From Bimastos eiseni (taxonomy: Eukaryota; Annelida; Clitellata; Crassiclitellata; Lumbricidae), in the NCBI GenBank assembly GCA_959347315.1, contig OY365810.1:11343728-11407727 (forward strand): a stretch of DNA of 64,000 bases, given 5' to 3'. The position numbers and the translations under genes are program-made. This document shows positions 34,352 to 45,529 of the stretch, one piece after another (the first letter of the stretch is position 1; every line of letters begins with the position of its first letter). The notes beneath the pieces were generated by a model, which saw only the letters and a program-made list of their open reading frames with translations, had not been told where the DNA came from and did no database searches.

Positions 34352-34958
34352 TGTAACCGTGATTATTATGAACTTTACAATACAATAGATAGCCTTGGAC
34401 AATATATATAGAGATCATTATTATACATTAGGTTTAGCTGAACATTCACTAATTCTGACAGTATAGGTTCTGTCAGTCACTCGTGTAGGCTCTAGCAGTT
34501 GCAGTCAGCCCTCATTGCTAGAGTGGTCAGTAGTTGATCCTTGAGTGGTCAGTAACTAGCCAATCAAAGTAGTCTGATCTAGGATAGGCCAGTTACCTCT
34601 TTGGCTGAGGAAAGTCACTTATATGCTAGAGCACTGTTAGGAACCTTGCAGTCTGACTTCCGAAGAACTCTAACTATCTTGTCAGGCTCGTCAACTCGTA
34701 TCATCTTAGGGTTTGGACATTATCATCTCACCCATACTCGCATTAGTAAGTACATGTAACAGTTATGTATTAGTCACAATCATTATATATATATTATTAT
34801 TATTACCACTTCTTCTTTGTACTTGATAAAGATAGTTTGTATCTGAACTGTCATGTGTCTACTCTTCATGTGTAGCTGGTTTCCCCTAGCATAATCTACT
34901 CGTCAACATCTGATATAATAGTAGAGCTAGTCTAAGTAGAGCCCTCAGCGTTCTTACA
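34352..34958 (+). repeat. 3' LTR of gypsy element
   Basis: 607 bp; TGTAACCG...TTCTTACA. See the 5' LTR at 21863-22471. Confidence 0.95.
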
Positions 34959-34988
34959 GGACTACGTCTTACAAACCGCACAAAGTTA

Positions 34989-36382
34989 CAGTCATGGCTA
35001 AAAGTTTGTGAACACACAATTTTAGGCATATTTTCCACCAATTTGATGTTTTCTGGGTCTTTTGTGAGCTATTTTCTTAGTTATTGCGCTTCTTCTACTA
35101 TCAGTATCATTTCACCAGACAGCATCTATAGGAAATTGTTGGAAAATATATTTAAATTTTAAATTTTTATTATTTTTGCCCCAGTGTGCTGTGATTTCAA
35201 GCAAGAATATGCAAAAAGGTTGTACAAAGGTTGATGCTCTAGTAACATTCCGTTTGACCAATTTTTTGCAGTTTTTAAGTACCTATACAACATAATGTGT
35301 GCTGTAGTGTTAAAACACATCAGCTTTTTTGTGCAGAATATCCCTTGGTTTCAATTGCGTTTGTGTGCTCTGCTGAACTAACCGTGCTTCGTGAAAGAGA
35401 GCTGACGCCAGGAAAGAGGGCATAAATAAACGGCCTTCATCCAGTTGAACAAATCTGTCTCAGATGCTGAACTATGTAGAGAGACCCACTGTTTCATTAC
35501 TGTCCACACATTCTCAATGATGCTTGAATCTGGACTGCTCCCAGGCCACGGATCCAGCAGTGGAATACCCTTCTACTCCAGCCGGGATTTCACGGCCTTC
35601 GTATCATGACTTGGTGCACGGTCCTGTTGGAAGTGGCTGATGTCATGAATATGGATGAAGTTTGGCCGTTTCTCTTTCAGTCCACTCTCTGTATCTTTTA
35701 CAAAAGGTCAACCCGGTTGGTGACCACTGACCACCTTTTGTCTTCCGCATCATAGCCGTGAATTGAAGTTGTGTTTTTCAGTAACCCTATTTACAGTAAC
35801 AACAACAGTTGAGCAAGTCACCTTAATCTTCTTAACAATCTCTCAAATGTGCATTTGCTGCTTGTAGAGAATGAATATTGATGCGCGCTTCACTGGTATG
35901 ATCTCTCTTTCACAAACCATGGCCGAGCTGGCCATGCTTCGTGAAAGAAACTAGTACTGAGCTAGTAGTGCACAAAAAAGAAATTGAAATCAGGAATCCA
36001 TCTTCACAAAGACAAGGCTAATGTTTTAACATTACAGAATAATTCAAACTCCACCTAATATCGTACACATAGACATAGCACAAATTATGTGGTTTAAGGC
36101 CTCGATAACTGCAATAAAATCCGTCAAACAATATGTTACAAGAGCATCCTCCTTTGTACGACCTTTATTGTTGCTTGAAATGACTGCAAACAAGGGCACA
36201 AATAATAGAAGTATGAAATTTAAATATATTTTCCAACAATATAATATAGATGCTGTCTGGTGAAATGATGCTGATAGCATAAGAAGCACAATAACTAAAA
36301 AAATAGCTCAGAAAAAACCCAGAAACCAAGAAAACTTAGAAAAAAATGCCTGAAATTGGGTGTTCGCAAACTTTTGGTGCTG
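34989..36382 (-). mobile_element. Tc1/mariner element with long inverted repeats, degenerate
   Basis: 1394 bp flanked by TA (34987-34988, 36383-36384). The ends share AAAAGTTTG-GAACA-CAATTT-AGGCAT, and the imperfect inverted repeats extend about 190 bp (34989-35185 and 36190-36382). On the - strand near 35500-35580 a decayed Tc1 transposase C-terminus reads PWPGSSPDSSIIENVW, related to the family 'WPxxSPDLNPIExxW' motif. No intact ORF remains. Confidence 0.85.
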
Positions 36383-36384
36383 TA

Positions 36385-37538
36385 GGCCTAAGCCTACAGC
36401 CCCGGCGTATAATATTTGGCACTTAGATGAGACAAATGCTTTATAACAGGTTCTTTGTTTGACTGGCTGTGTTGACAGAATCAACCTATATGTTGTTCAT
36501 GAATTTAGATCCATACTTGGCTCATAATATTATTATTACATGTGGCCTAAATTGGCATATCACTATGATTTATATCATTATGTTTGCATGAACGGATCTG
36601 TCCTGGATCTGTCGCCCTACACATGACGAGAGTTGCAAAAGTCCTCTTTGACGAAACAGTTGCAATGAAGATCATCGGCTAATTATTGAAGACAATTATC
36701 ATTTTTTTTAATTGTTGTGACTCAAGAGCTTCATGCTCACGTCTCTTGGCTTCCGCATTCCGTTCTGAAAATCACGTCCAACAAAACATTAGAAACAATA
36801 ATTATACATCTATTCGCCATAGGCCCATTGTTCTCATGTAAGCCTACTTTCATACATGCAGTTGCAGATTAGAGGCCTACGCAAGATCATCGTCTTCAAT
36901 CAGACAAAGCTCATTCCAATCGTATGTTCTCAGTGCATTAATATTCTATCTAAGATTACTCACATAGGTGAATAACTGAGTGTTCAAAATGATATCGATT
37001 AGATAGCCGATGACAATTATTGCAATAAATCTCAAAAGTTAGGTAAGGCCGTAAGGCAGACAAACACAGAAAGCCTAATTGCAGAAAGAAACTTACGACT
37101 AGACACACATATGGTAAGTCAGATGTAATTATACAGCCACATCGTCAGAAAAAGGTACACACAGAGAAAGTTTAAGTATATTTGGTGGACTTAACTGTCT
37201 GAACATTTTTTTATTTAATGATTTTAAAAGCAGCATTTAGCATTATTATTTATTAGACTGTGTAGACAGTGTGTCAGATTATTTGGACAGAGTTGTACAG
37301 CATAAACATAATTATGTAAAAATTTAAATAGATAGACAGTGGATCGCAGAGACTCCCATTAATTTCTTTGCTTTTGCTTCACGAATGCTTTATGGCCGCT
37401 GCTATTTCACAATGATATTCCATTTTATTAATTCCAATCGACAAACCGGATTAAGATCATATTATAACTTAATAGGAGTAATAGATGACAACAACTCTTA
37501 GAAGTGAATTTAACTTTAAAATTATGGCAGCCATTCGG
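36385..37538. other. No recognisable gene
   Basis: About 1.15 kb of AT-rich DNA with scattered AGGCCTA motifs (36385, 36870) and no supported exon on either strand. Confidence 0.5.
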
Positions 37539-37783
37539 TTACCGTGACTTCTTGCTTCTGATCAATCGAGCGAGGCGGTAGTTGAAGTGCATGACTGTGA
37601 CGATGTTCTTCCACTTGTCACATACGCTGGCCATATTCCGCTGTTGTGCCTTTCGAGGTCTCTGGTGGAGTGCCAATGCCTTCAGGAAAATTAACTGAAG
37701 AAACTTCACCGGAAGTTCGTTCAAGTTATCAGTTCGATGGTATTCACTAGGTGGAAGCACAAATTTCGGTTTCTTGCCGCCAG
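37539..37783 (-). CDS. F-box-like exon, isolated
   Basis: Exon after GGTTTTTTGCAG, phase 1. It encodes NLNELPVKFLQLIFLKAL, then MASVCDKWKNIVTVMHF, the 'LPxExLxxIxxxL ... vCxxWxxxv' layout of an F-box (the Skp1-binding motif of SCF ubiquitin ligases). It runs to a TAA at 37541-37539; a GTAACC donor at 37542 is an alternative end. It resembles the F-box exon of gene 2 (42244-42418), but its start phase differs and no propeller exon follows, so it may be a relic of a second such gene. Confidence 0.6.
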
Positions 37784-37901
37784 CTGCAAAAAACCAAGTA
37801 GCCTAGTTAGGCCTACATGTAAGGGCAACACGCATAAATTATGCAAATGCTCATATTATCTCATAAACAATGATGTGATTATTAAAACTGGTATATTGAT
37901 C

Positions 37902-39347
37902 CAGAGGCGTCACTAGGGCTGGTGTCACCCGGTGCGGTCACTCGTGGTGCCACCCCGCATGTAAATCCTCCCTTATGGATATCAGGTCATAGAGAATCGT
38001 AATCTTCAAACGCTTAAATCGCCACTAGAAACCAAGCGCAAGGCACCTGGTCCAGCTGGTCACGAGCGCTGCGTCAAATCAAATGTGTTGTCATAAGGGT
38101 TGCGTGAGGAAGGTCAGCGTCTGGTCACCAGAATCCTTAGTAGTCTCTAATGTTTTTTGTACTAATACTACTCGTAAATCGTAATCTAAACCAAAAGCCG
38201 AAGGTTTTCTTTCTGTTCTAAGAATGAAATGGCTCACGGACGGAACGTTCTGGCGATATGAAATTTTTTGCAAAATCTTCCTATGCGAATTTCTAGGTTA
38301 ATATGATTATTTTCAGCACAAAATTGGCTTTATATTCCAATATTTAGACATTTCGAGTTACACAATTCCCACAACTTTCGATACAATAACAACTGCTATT
38401 TGCATTCGCATCATCTGATGATACTATTGACTTAAGTCTATCACGCGCGCCATTTATATAACAAAAGCTTCACTCGGAGCACTCGGCCAATGATACACTC
38501 GCGATCGGTCGAATTTCAAGGGCGAAGAGCGCACCCGCTGAATTCGAAGTTCAATCCCAGGCGAAGCTCCGCTGTAAGGGTAGTTCCTTTAGGCCTGATA
38601 TATATTTTTTCATGCATTCAGTTGAACACCTACATGCTTAGAGCGCCCCCTTGGTAAATATAGCCCAACTACAACGATACAAATCAGTCGTCAGCAACTT
38701 GTGAAAGAAAGGTGCATTACTGGGTAATAATGACGACGCTGATAGTAGCACATTAGAAGGTTAAAAGTAGGTATATATTAGGCGTTTGAGTAACACGTAA
38801 ATTGATATACCATCATAATCATATTTCCATGTAAAATAAAGGTACGAAATATGTTTAGTTACCTGTCACTGTTAATTTATAATGAATTAATTTTTGATGA
38901 CATTCTGCACAAGTGATTTTAGGACAGTCACTATGTCATTTTGATGTCACCCCTCTACATGGCGCCACCTGTAAATTGATAATTTTATTGTCATACGCAT
39001 GTAAGATAAAGTTACAGAATATGTTTAACATCCTATTACTGGTAATTTAAAATTAATAAATTTTTGCTGAAACTCTGCACAAACGCTTGAAGTTTTAAGA
39101 CAACCATTATGTCATTTTGGTGTCTCCTCTGGATGGTGTCACCCATAAATTGATATAATATTATAATCATGTACACGTAAGATAAAGTTACGAAAAAGTT
39201 TAGTTACCTGTCATTGTTAACTTTAAATGAATAATTTTTTTAATGAAATTATGTGCAGGCGCTGTTAAGACAGCTATCAAGTCATTCTGGTGTCACCCCT
39301 CTGAATGGTGTCACCCGGTGCGGTCCGCACTCCCAGTGACGCTACTG
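37902..39347. mobile_element. Non-autonomous hAT element
   Basis: 1446 bp. Termini are CAGAGGCGTCACTAGGG and CCCAGTGACGCTACTG (inverted, imperfect). The flanking 8-bp target duplication is TATTGATC / TATTAATC (7 of 8). The right half holds three diverged repeats of a block with GGTGTCACCC and AAATTGATA. No transposase frame. A truncated relative is at 12120-12970. Confidence 0.85.
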
Positions 39348-39699
39348 TATTAATCAAGCCATTATGTGAGCTAATAAGTAAGCAGGCTCATAATTATGTG
39401 GACGCTTTATATAATTGTTATTTCTAACTTCTATGGTGGATAAGCAGTTTGGAAAAGGCAAGCTAGAAGTTGAGAAATGTCGGACTTACTGAGCGGAACC
39501 TTATAAAAATTATCATTGGCCTACGTCCTTGCAATCTCATTGACCAAGGACGCACACAAGGCTAATGAATGATAGCGTAATATTACACTGGAATGGATTT
39601 ACGATACATTGGCAAAAATTAAATTGAAGAACGAGAACGATGAATCGTATATTCATATCCATCGGCACCAGAATTATAGCTAGCGTCAGTGACTAGTGG

Positions 39700-40070
39700 T
39701 CACAGTGCAATTGTGGTTGTTATTGTTGTTTTTGTTAAAGATAACAATGCTGTTGTTGTTGTTGTTGTTGTTGTTGTTGTGATTGTTGTTGTTGATGGCG
39801 ATGATGATAAAAATAATAATGATGATAATGATGATGTTATTGCTGATGACAATGATGATGTTATTGCTGATGATGTTGATGATGGTATCATTGGTAATGG
39901 TAAGGGTCGTGGTGCTAGTGATTGCTGGCGATGCTTGACCTTTGCTGGTGCTGTTGCTGGTGATGATGATGACGCGTTGTTGACAGTCATAGTGATGATA
40001 GCGCCATTTTTGAGGATGATGGCTGGTGATGGCTGTGGTGGTGATGTTGGTGATCAAAATATATCGTCAA
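39700..40070. repeat. GTT/GAT-rich low-complexity tract
   Basis: TTG/GTT and GAT trinucleotide runs (purest at about 39745-39800). Long frames on both strands across it have strongly skewed composition (V/D on one, N/T/S on the other) and are not genes. Confidence 0.8.
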
Positions 40071-40829
40071 TGGCGATCATGTATCATGTATCCTTACCCG
40101 TCGATTCAGTGGGCTCTGTGTTTCCCTCTCCAACTGACTTTTGCTTTGTTTTACCATCGTCCTTTTTGGGCGCACTAAAAATGAAACGCGAATTAATGTG
40201 TGTATACCTACAGGTACATACAGTTGGTAATGTTGGCAAACAATTTATTGGGTGCCTCTGTAGTTGCTTCAACTGTGCAGTGAACTTTTGACGAAACTGT
40301 TTAATCAACAGATTACACTCGAGTGTTAGTATTGAGCCAAAGTGCTCTATCCGCTAACTCTAAAACTAAACCTAGAAACTAAGAAGGAAAACTAGAAAGC
40401 GTCGGGTTAGGGTTATTTGATTTATTCGAAATCAATTCGGGAAAAAACTAGATGACTACGTGGCATCTTGGATCAGACATTAGTCAGCCTTGGTCACCAA
40501 AAGATTAGTGTAACCTACGCAGGTAACTCAACAAGTTGGTTGTCTTTGGAAATTCTGTTATACTGCATCGTAAAAATACATACATGTACATTGTGACTAA
40601 CGACTCAGTGTCGTTGACGGAAAAAACGTTGATTTCCTCCTTCTCCATCTCCTCACCTGCACCTCCACTTCCACCTCTATTATCTCTTTCTCCTCCTCAA
40701 CTACTATCTCCTTCTTCTTCTTCTTTTACTTCTGCTTCCGCTCCTTTTGAAGATGTCTTTAATTGAGGAATAAAGCGACCCGACAATAAAATTCTTATTA
40801 ACTGAGTTTTGAGATACTTATAATGAAGC

Positions 40830-41764
40830 CTACCCAAAGCAGTTGATTCCTTTGACTAGAAGATCCTCCTCAACACGCGATGTTGCTTGACATGGATAGG
40901 CGATGCGGTAAACCTTGACTGTTGGATCAGTCTGACCTATGTATAGGGTCCCATTAAGGTCATCAATGCAGAGACGCCGAGGTTTCGCAAAGCTAGTTCT
41001 ATCCTGCTGCACGAGATGGCGCCTTAGACGGAAGTCCCTCTGTAACAGTTGAACCCGACAATTCTCTCGATCACAAACTAACATCCGCTTTCGATTGTCA
41101 TGGATCAAAGCCGCCGGCCAATGAATCTGCATATATCCGGAACCAATCGTAGATCCGTAACAGCGTAGCACATGACCGGAATAGTCAAGTTCTACGACAC
41201 GATTATCCAACTCCAGATATCCGTGAAAGAGGGCGAATTTGCCAGGTTCTAGGCATATAGCCTGACGAGGGGCTTCACAGTCCAAAAGCATCTCTAGGAC
41301 CCTCTCTCCAGACGGCGAAAACACACGAAGGCAATTCGGCGATTCCGATACAACGATGACGTAATTGTCACGTGATACGCTAACTCCGAAAGGACGACCT
41401 ACGTTGTCAGCTAGCTTCGCCACAGCGCCCTCTGGCTCAACTTTCCAGACGCAGCCGACTGTCTGAGAGAAGTCGGTCAGGTAGAGGCAATTGTTCTTCA
41501 CACTGGCCGCCATATTGAAAGGCATCTCGAGTGGTGGGACCTCGAGAGTCCGGATTAGAACGTGATCCGGAACGATGCTGAGGTCGAGGTCGCTTGATGA
41601 AATGTCTGGGATGTTGAATACTTCGATGGAGGGCGTCTCCGCTCGTGCGACGTATAGCAGTCGCTCAAGGACGCAGACTCCAATGATGGGCTTTGGATGA
41701 GCAGACGAAGACACGATCCTAGTCTCCAGTAGAACAGGTTTAAATAAATATGGCTTCATCGACG
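40830..41764 (-). CDS. NHL-type beta-propeller exon, last exon of gene 2
   Basis: A 935-bp terminal exon with acceptor TTTCTTGCAG, entering in phase 1 and ending in TAG. It encodes about 310 residues with repeated blade signatures: a hydrophobic strand, then PxGVxVxxxxxxxVxD/S...V..F motifs such as RPFGVSVSRDNYVIVVSES, HWPAALIHDNRKRMLVCDRE and AKPRRLCIDDLNGTLYIGQ. This resembles the NHL/six-bladed propeller of TRIM-NHL proteins, a ligand- or RNA-binding platform. Phase and position make it the C-terminal sensor domain of the CARD-CARD-TRADD-N-like-F-box gene. Confidence 0.8.
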
Positions 41765-42243
41765 CTGCAAGAAATTGAAGAGCAACTTGTATTTCATCTT
41801 TTAATAACTATAGCTATTTGGCTATTGTTCACTTAGTGACTAAATATCTGGTGAGAGTAGGGCTGGTATAAATGAAAGTCCTATGTAGAGCACTTTTGCT
41901 CAATTCATAGAACGACAACCTCTCTTCAAATACACAAGGCAAAATCAAGCCATAATCATACAATATAATTATTTCTTTGATTATATTTAGCAAGCAACTT
42001 AATTTATCACATGGGATAAATATGTACCAAGCAATCATTGTGATTCAAATATTAAGTCATTGGAGTAAAATCAATAGACAAAGACATAACAGACATTCTA
42101 ACGAAGGGCGACAATATTGCATCGGATGTATTACGTTGATATTTACAGTTAGTGCACAATTGTTAAAACTAGATCACATAAAGCTGTTTGCTACATTCGA
42201 GACCTATAAAGTAAGAATTCGAGTTTTTTCTACTGAAATCTAC

Positions 42244-42418
42244 CTTCGATGAATCGTTTGTGATCTCTTATGAATCGATCGTTGTTTAAAACTGTGTTCC
42301 ATGTTTGACAGACTTTCGAGAGACGTTCAGTTCGTATGCTAAATCGGACTTCACGACCCGCAAGAGTCTGATGCAATATTCGATGCAACATCTCAATAGG
42401 CAGACGACCTTCTGCGCC
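42244..42418 (-). CDS. F-box exon (gene 2)
   Basis: A 175-bp exon with acceptor TACTTGCAG and donor GAAG/GTAGAT, phase 0 to 1. It encodes GRLPIEMLHRILHQTLAG and RTERLSKVCQTWNTVLNNDR, a good match to the F-box consensus (LPxExLxxIL...RLxxVCxxWNxxL). F-boxes recruit Skp1-Cullin ubiquitin ligases. It lies between the TRADD-N-like and propeller exons, and both joins keep phase. Confidence 0.8.
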
Positions 42419-42733
42419 CTGCAAGTACACGCGCAATTTCAACAAATTATTCTCATATGCACCTGCTTTCAAGTAAACAAACAATATTAAACAAGCATAT
42501 ATTGTCCCATAATTACTCATGTAATGAAATTCAAAAAAAGAAGCATGTATATAAATCCGCAATGAAGACACCACTCATAACCAATCATTATATCATAATT
42601 GAGCAATGTAATGTAATGCAACGATAGAGACTATTTACATTACCTCATTTTAAGTCGATCTGTAACATAAATATATTGACCTTTCCAGTTAAATTAAACA
42701 TGGAAACAAAATATTGATGGAGCGGTTTCTTAC

Positions 42734-43239
42734 AAGCGGTGAAGGTGGCGGTGGAAATAATTCATTCAGATTGGTCAGACACCTATCGAAGGACTTATCG
42801 TCCAAGGTGACCTCTACATCGATGACTGCCTGAAGGTCCATTGGGATGAGAGCGGACCGAGAGACAGCCAGGAAGTCCTCCGATCGACACAGATCTCGTA
42901 GATCGAAAAATGAAAATCGATCCAAACAGAGGATCCTCACGATGATACTTCCCAACTCAACTGACAATACTTCGCGTGTGAAGTGCTGCATGAGATCAAC
43001 AAGCTTCTCCACGTGCTCCAGTTTCAGATCGCCTGGATCTGCGATTGCCCTCTTCTGTCGCTTACGTCTTGCATCCAGTAGTTCGTCGATGTTCTTAAGT
43101 CCGTCTCTGAGCAGACGATCCATCGTCGAACGAATGTCGTCCGCTTCTGCTTCCGGTGATTCAGACGAAGAACGTGACTCATAACCATCGTCTGAACGCC
43201 GTCTTCGCTTCAAGTTAAACCGAACGGATACTTGAAGAC
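42734..43239 (-). CDS. TRADD-N-like exon (gene 2)
   Basis: A 506-bp exon with acceptor GGCTGTAG and donor CTT/GTAAGA, phase 1 to 0. The N-terminal part is basic then acidic/Ser-rich (LKRRRRSDDGYES), suggesting a linker or nuclear-localisation-like stretch. After a helical region, residues near the end read VLSVELGSIIVRILCLD, DFLAVSRSALI and AVIDVEVTLDD, the same layout as 17569-17919 in gene 1. It ends in a Pro-rich FPPPPSPL before the F-box. Confidence 0.65.
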
Positions 43240-43479
43240 CTACAGCCAACAAAGTGACTCAATAGTCTGATCTTATGCAATCACTTCTACGGTGGCCCAA
43301 TTATACCGCACTAGACATCAATTGATGCTCGTCTCAAATTAACCATTGTTAAAATTATTATACATTAAATTTTTTAAATTACTGTATACATTTTCACACA
43401 CACATTCGCCAACCACAAGACTCACAAACACACACTTAATTATATATCTATGTATCCATCATATCATGCCGAGCGATAA

Positions 43480-43665
43480 TTAACGAGTTGTTTACAAGTT
43501 CTTCGCAGTTCGCACCAATTGAGATGAGAGTGAGTGAAAACTTGTTCAAGGCTAATAAAGCCTTTAGATTCTCAAGATGCACATTGTTCTATTTAGATCA
43601 CGCATCGTAAATGTAGACCTAGGTCAAGATCTTCTAAGTCAACAGACAATACTTAACAGCTTTGT
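43480..43665. repeat. Intronic duplicate block (partner 46415-46620)
   Basis: Shares CGAGTTGTTTACAAGTTCTT, AATAAAGCCT, GATGCAC and TCAAGATCTTCTAAGTCAAC, in the same order, with 46415-46620. The blocks lie in the intron 3' of the CARD 2 exon (toward the TRADD-N-like exon) and 5' of the CARD 1 exon. They may trace a duplication in the CARD locus or a dispersed repeat. Confidence 0.7.
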
Positions 43666-44090
43666 ACAGGTCATCAATGGCAGATTATAACAGTTTTATT
43701 TCAATGCGAATTTCTCAAGTCGGGCATCGACTAATCATACCACTGTAAATGTTTAGACTGTGATTGTGCAGACTGATAATTTATGCATAGTTGATTAATT
43801 TTAGTTCTATCTCCAGAGCAAATTTATATATTGGTGACAACTTGATGTACTACAAGTAATGGAAATCATGCAGCTTCGACGTGCATATTAAAGGGAAAAA
43901 CTCCTTAACGTCTTTCCCGTCACATGCCTGATGTTGAATAGAATCGATTCAACTCTTGATGGAAAAGATACGTGTGGCTAAAGGAACATGCAAGAATGAA
44001 GCTCCAAAATGAATACAAGATGATCATGGATATCAGTCAAGGTCAAATAGTATATGACATAGGTTTATGAAACACAATCCGATTGCTAAC

Positions 44091-44378
44091 CTCCATCGAG
44101 CAATTTGTTTGCAATGTGCTGTTGATCGCATTGCAACAACGCTTTAAAGAATCCATAGAACGCTGTGTCTGGTCTTCGCAGTAGACATTTCACTAACAGA
44201 TCCGCCTGTGTCTTCCATTTACCTTTTTCAGCTTTGATGAGTTCGGCGTCAGTGTGGGTAATTGCCTCCGTGCTTACGAGAGCGTGTAATAATTCTCCCT
44301 CTAGTTGAACGTTCTTGACTAAGGTATCTCGGCAACGTTTGAGAACCTTCTGATGAAACTCACTCATCAAATTCTCAT
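44091..44378 (-). CDS. CARD exon 2 (gene 2)
   Basis: A 288-bp phase 1-1 exon with acceptor CTGTTTCAG and donor GGAG/GTTAGC. CARD signatures: LLHALVSTEAITHTDAELI, WKTQADLLVKCLLRRPDTAF and FKALLQCDQQHIANKLLDGG. The ending motif is shared by all CARD exons of the window. Confidence 0.8.
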
Positions 44379-44526
44379 CTGAAACAGAGAATGAAAAAGC
44401 GACTGAGAAGTTAGCTCGTCGGTATAGTGTTAAAATATAAATATTCATAAGCGGTTCCGACATATGACAACACACATCTACATCACAAAAGAATGTTTTT
44501 CAATCTATTGCGGAGGAGAGATGGAG

Positions 44527-45380
44527 AGACATTCAAGCCTAAATGGGAGCTGGATTAATTAAATGCATCTTGTTAAATTAGAAGCTGGTTCGATGAAACA
44601 AGAACACGAACAAGAACACAAAATAGCTAAAGAAAGCATTGCCCGTGAGACCCGTCAAAAGGACGCCCAACAAAAGAGCGCTGACAAAAGAGCGCCGACA
44701 AAAGAGCGCCAACAAAAGAGCACCCGACAAAAGAGCGCCTGACAAACGGACGCATCCGTATTGTTGAAAGTAATTCTTCATATTATGGAAGTTGGATTGA
44801 TGTAAAGATTTATGGTTAAGTGGCAGCTGGATTGATGAATAGGAGTCTGCTTAAACAGAAGCTGTATTGGCAAAATTAACAGCGTTAATTATTGGGTATA
44901 ATTAGAAGAATGATCAACGGAAACTGGTGCGATGAGAAGAATCAAGCATAAGTTGAAGCTGGCTTGATGTAAAGCATTATGCTTCTGTGGAAGCTTAAAT
45001 GATGAAAACATTTCTGTTCAACTAGAAGCTGGACTGATGCATATAATTCTGTCTAACAAAAGGCCTTATTGGTGAAAGGAATTCCGTTCAAATGGAAGCA
45101 GGATTGTTGAAAACATTTCTGTTAAACTTGTAGCTCGATTGCACGATTCCTTTCATCAATCCAGCTTCCATTTGAGCCTGATTCATTTCATATCAATCCA
45201 GCAGCCCTTCTGATGGAATTGTTTTCATCGAACCAGCTTCTAATTTAACAAGATGTATTTCATTAACCCAGCTCCCATTTAAGCCAGAATTCTTTTAATT
45301 AGTCCAGCTTCCATTTTCAATTGTTTGTGCGCTCTTTTGTCGGGCGCGTTTTTGTCGGCGCTCTTGTGTCGGGCGAAGAA
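44527..45380. mobile_element. Foldback element FB2 with GACAAAAGAGCGCC-repeat arms
   Basis: About 850 bp. Left array of a 13-14-bp unit (GACAAAAGAGCGCC, 44648-44752) and an inverted array at 45326-45376. Between and around them lie diverged units of about 45 bp built on GAAGCTGGATTGATGAAAA on the left and the complement (TTCATCAATCCAGCTTCC) on the right. No ORF. It lies in the intron between the two CARD exons of gene 2. Confidence 0.8.
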
Positions 45381-45529
45381 TAAAGTAACTGAGTTTTTTT
45401 TAGAAAGTCAATCGGTCATTTTCGAACAGGATGTGAAATATACAGCGTATAATATGAAGATAAAGCCTACTATTGACGAAGTAAGTTCATTAGTAGATAA
45501 GTAACTTCTATTATTTTTCGAGTGTTTAC

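Larger units (their letters stand above)
21863..34958 (+). mobile_element. Ty3/gypsy LTR retrotransposon, chromodomain type
   Basis: Complete 13.1-kb element: 5' LTR 21863-22471, gag 24782-27469, pol about 27869-31933 plus an in-frame continuation to 32593, 3' LTR 34352-34958. It is flanked by GGAC on both sides (21859-21862, 34959-34962). The LTRs differ by a single AT unit in a microsatellite, so insertion was very recent. Long non-coding leader (2.3 kb) and trailer (1.75 kb) enlarge it. Protease, RT, RNase H, integrase and chromodomain occur in chromovirus order. Non-viral in the sense that no env gene is visible. Confidence 0.95.

Noticed and set aside
21863..37783. F-box exon 37539-37783 as 5' exon of gene 1 with gypsy in the intron
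   Set aside because: The possible donor leaves phase 2, whereas the CARD exon at 19852 needs phase 1.
39686..40291. 200-codon + strand frame and its - strand partner
   Set aside because: GTT/GAT repeat translation, no splice support and no domain.
44648..44752. CRISPR-like array
   Set aside because: 13-14-bp units are contiguous without spacers and have an inverted partner array; a foldback arm in a eukaryotic genome.
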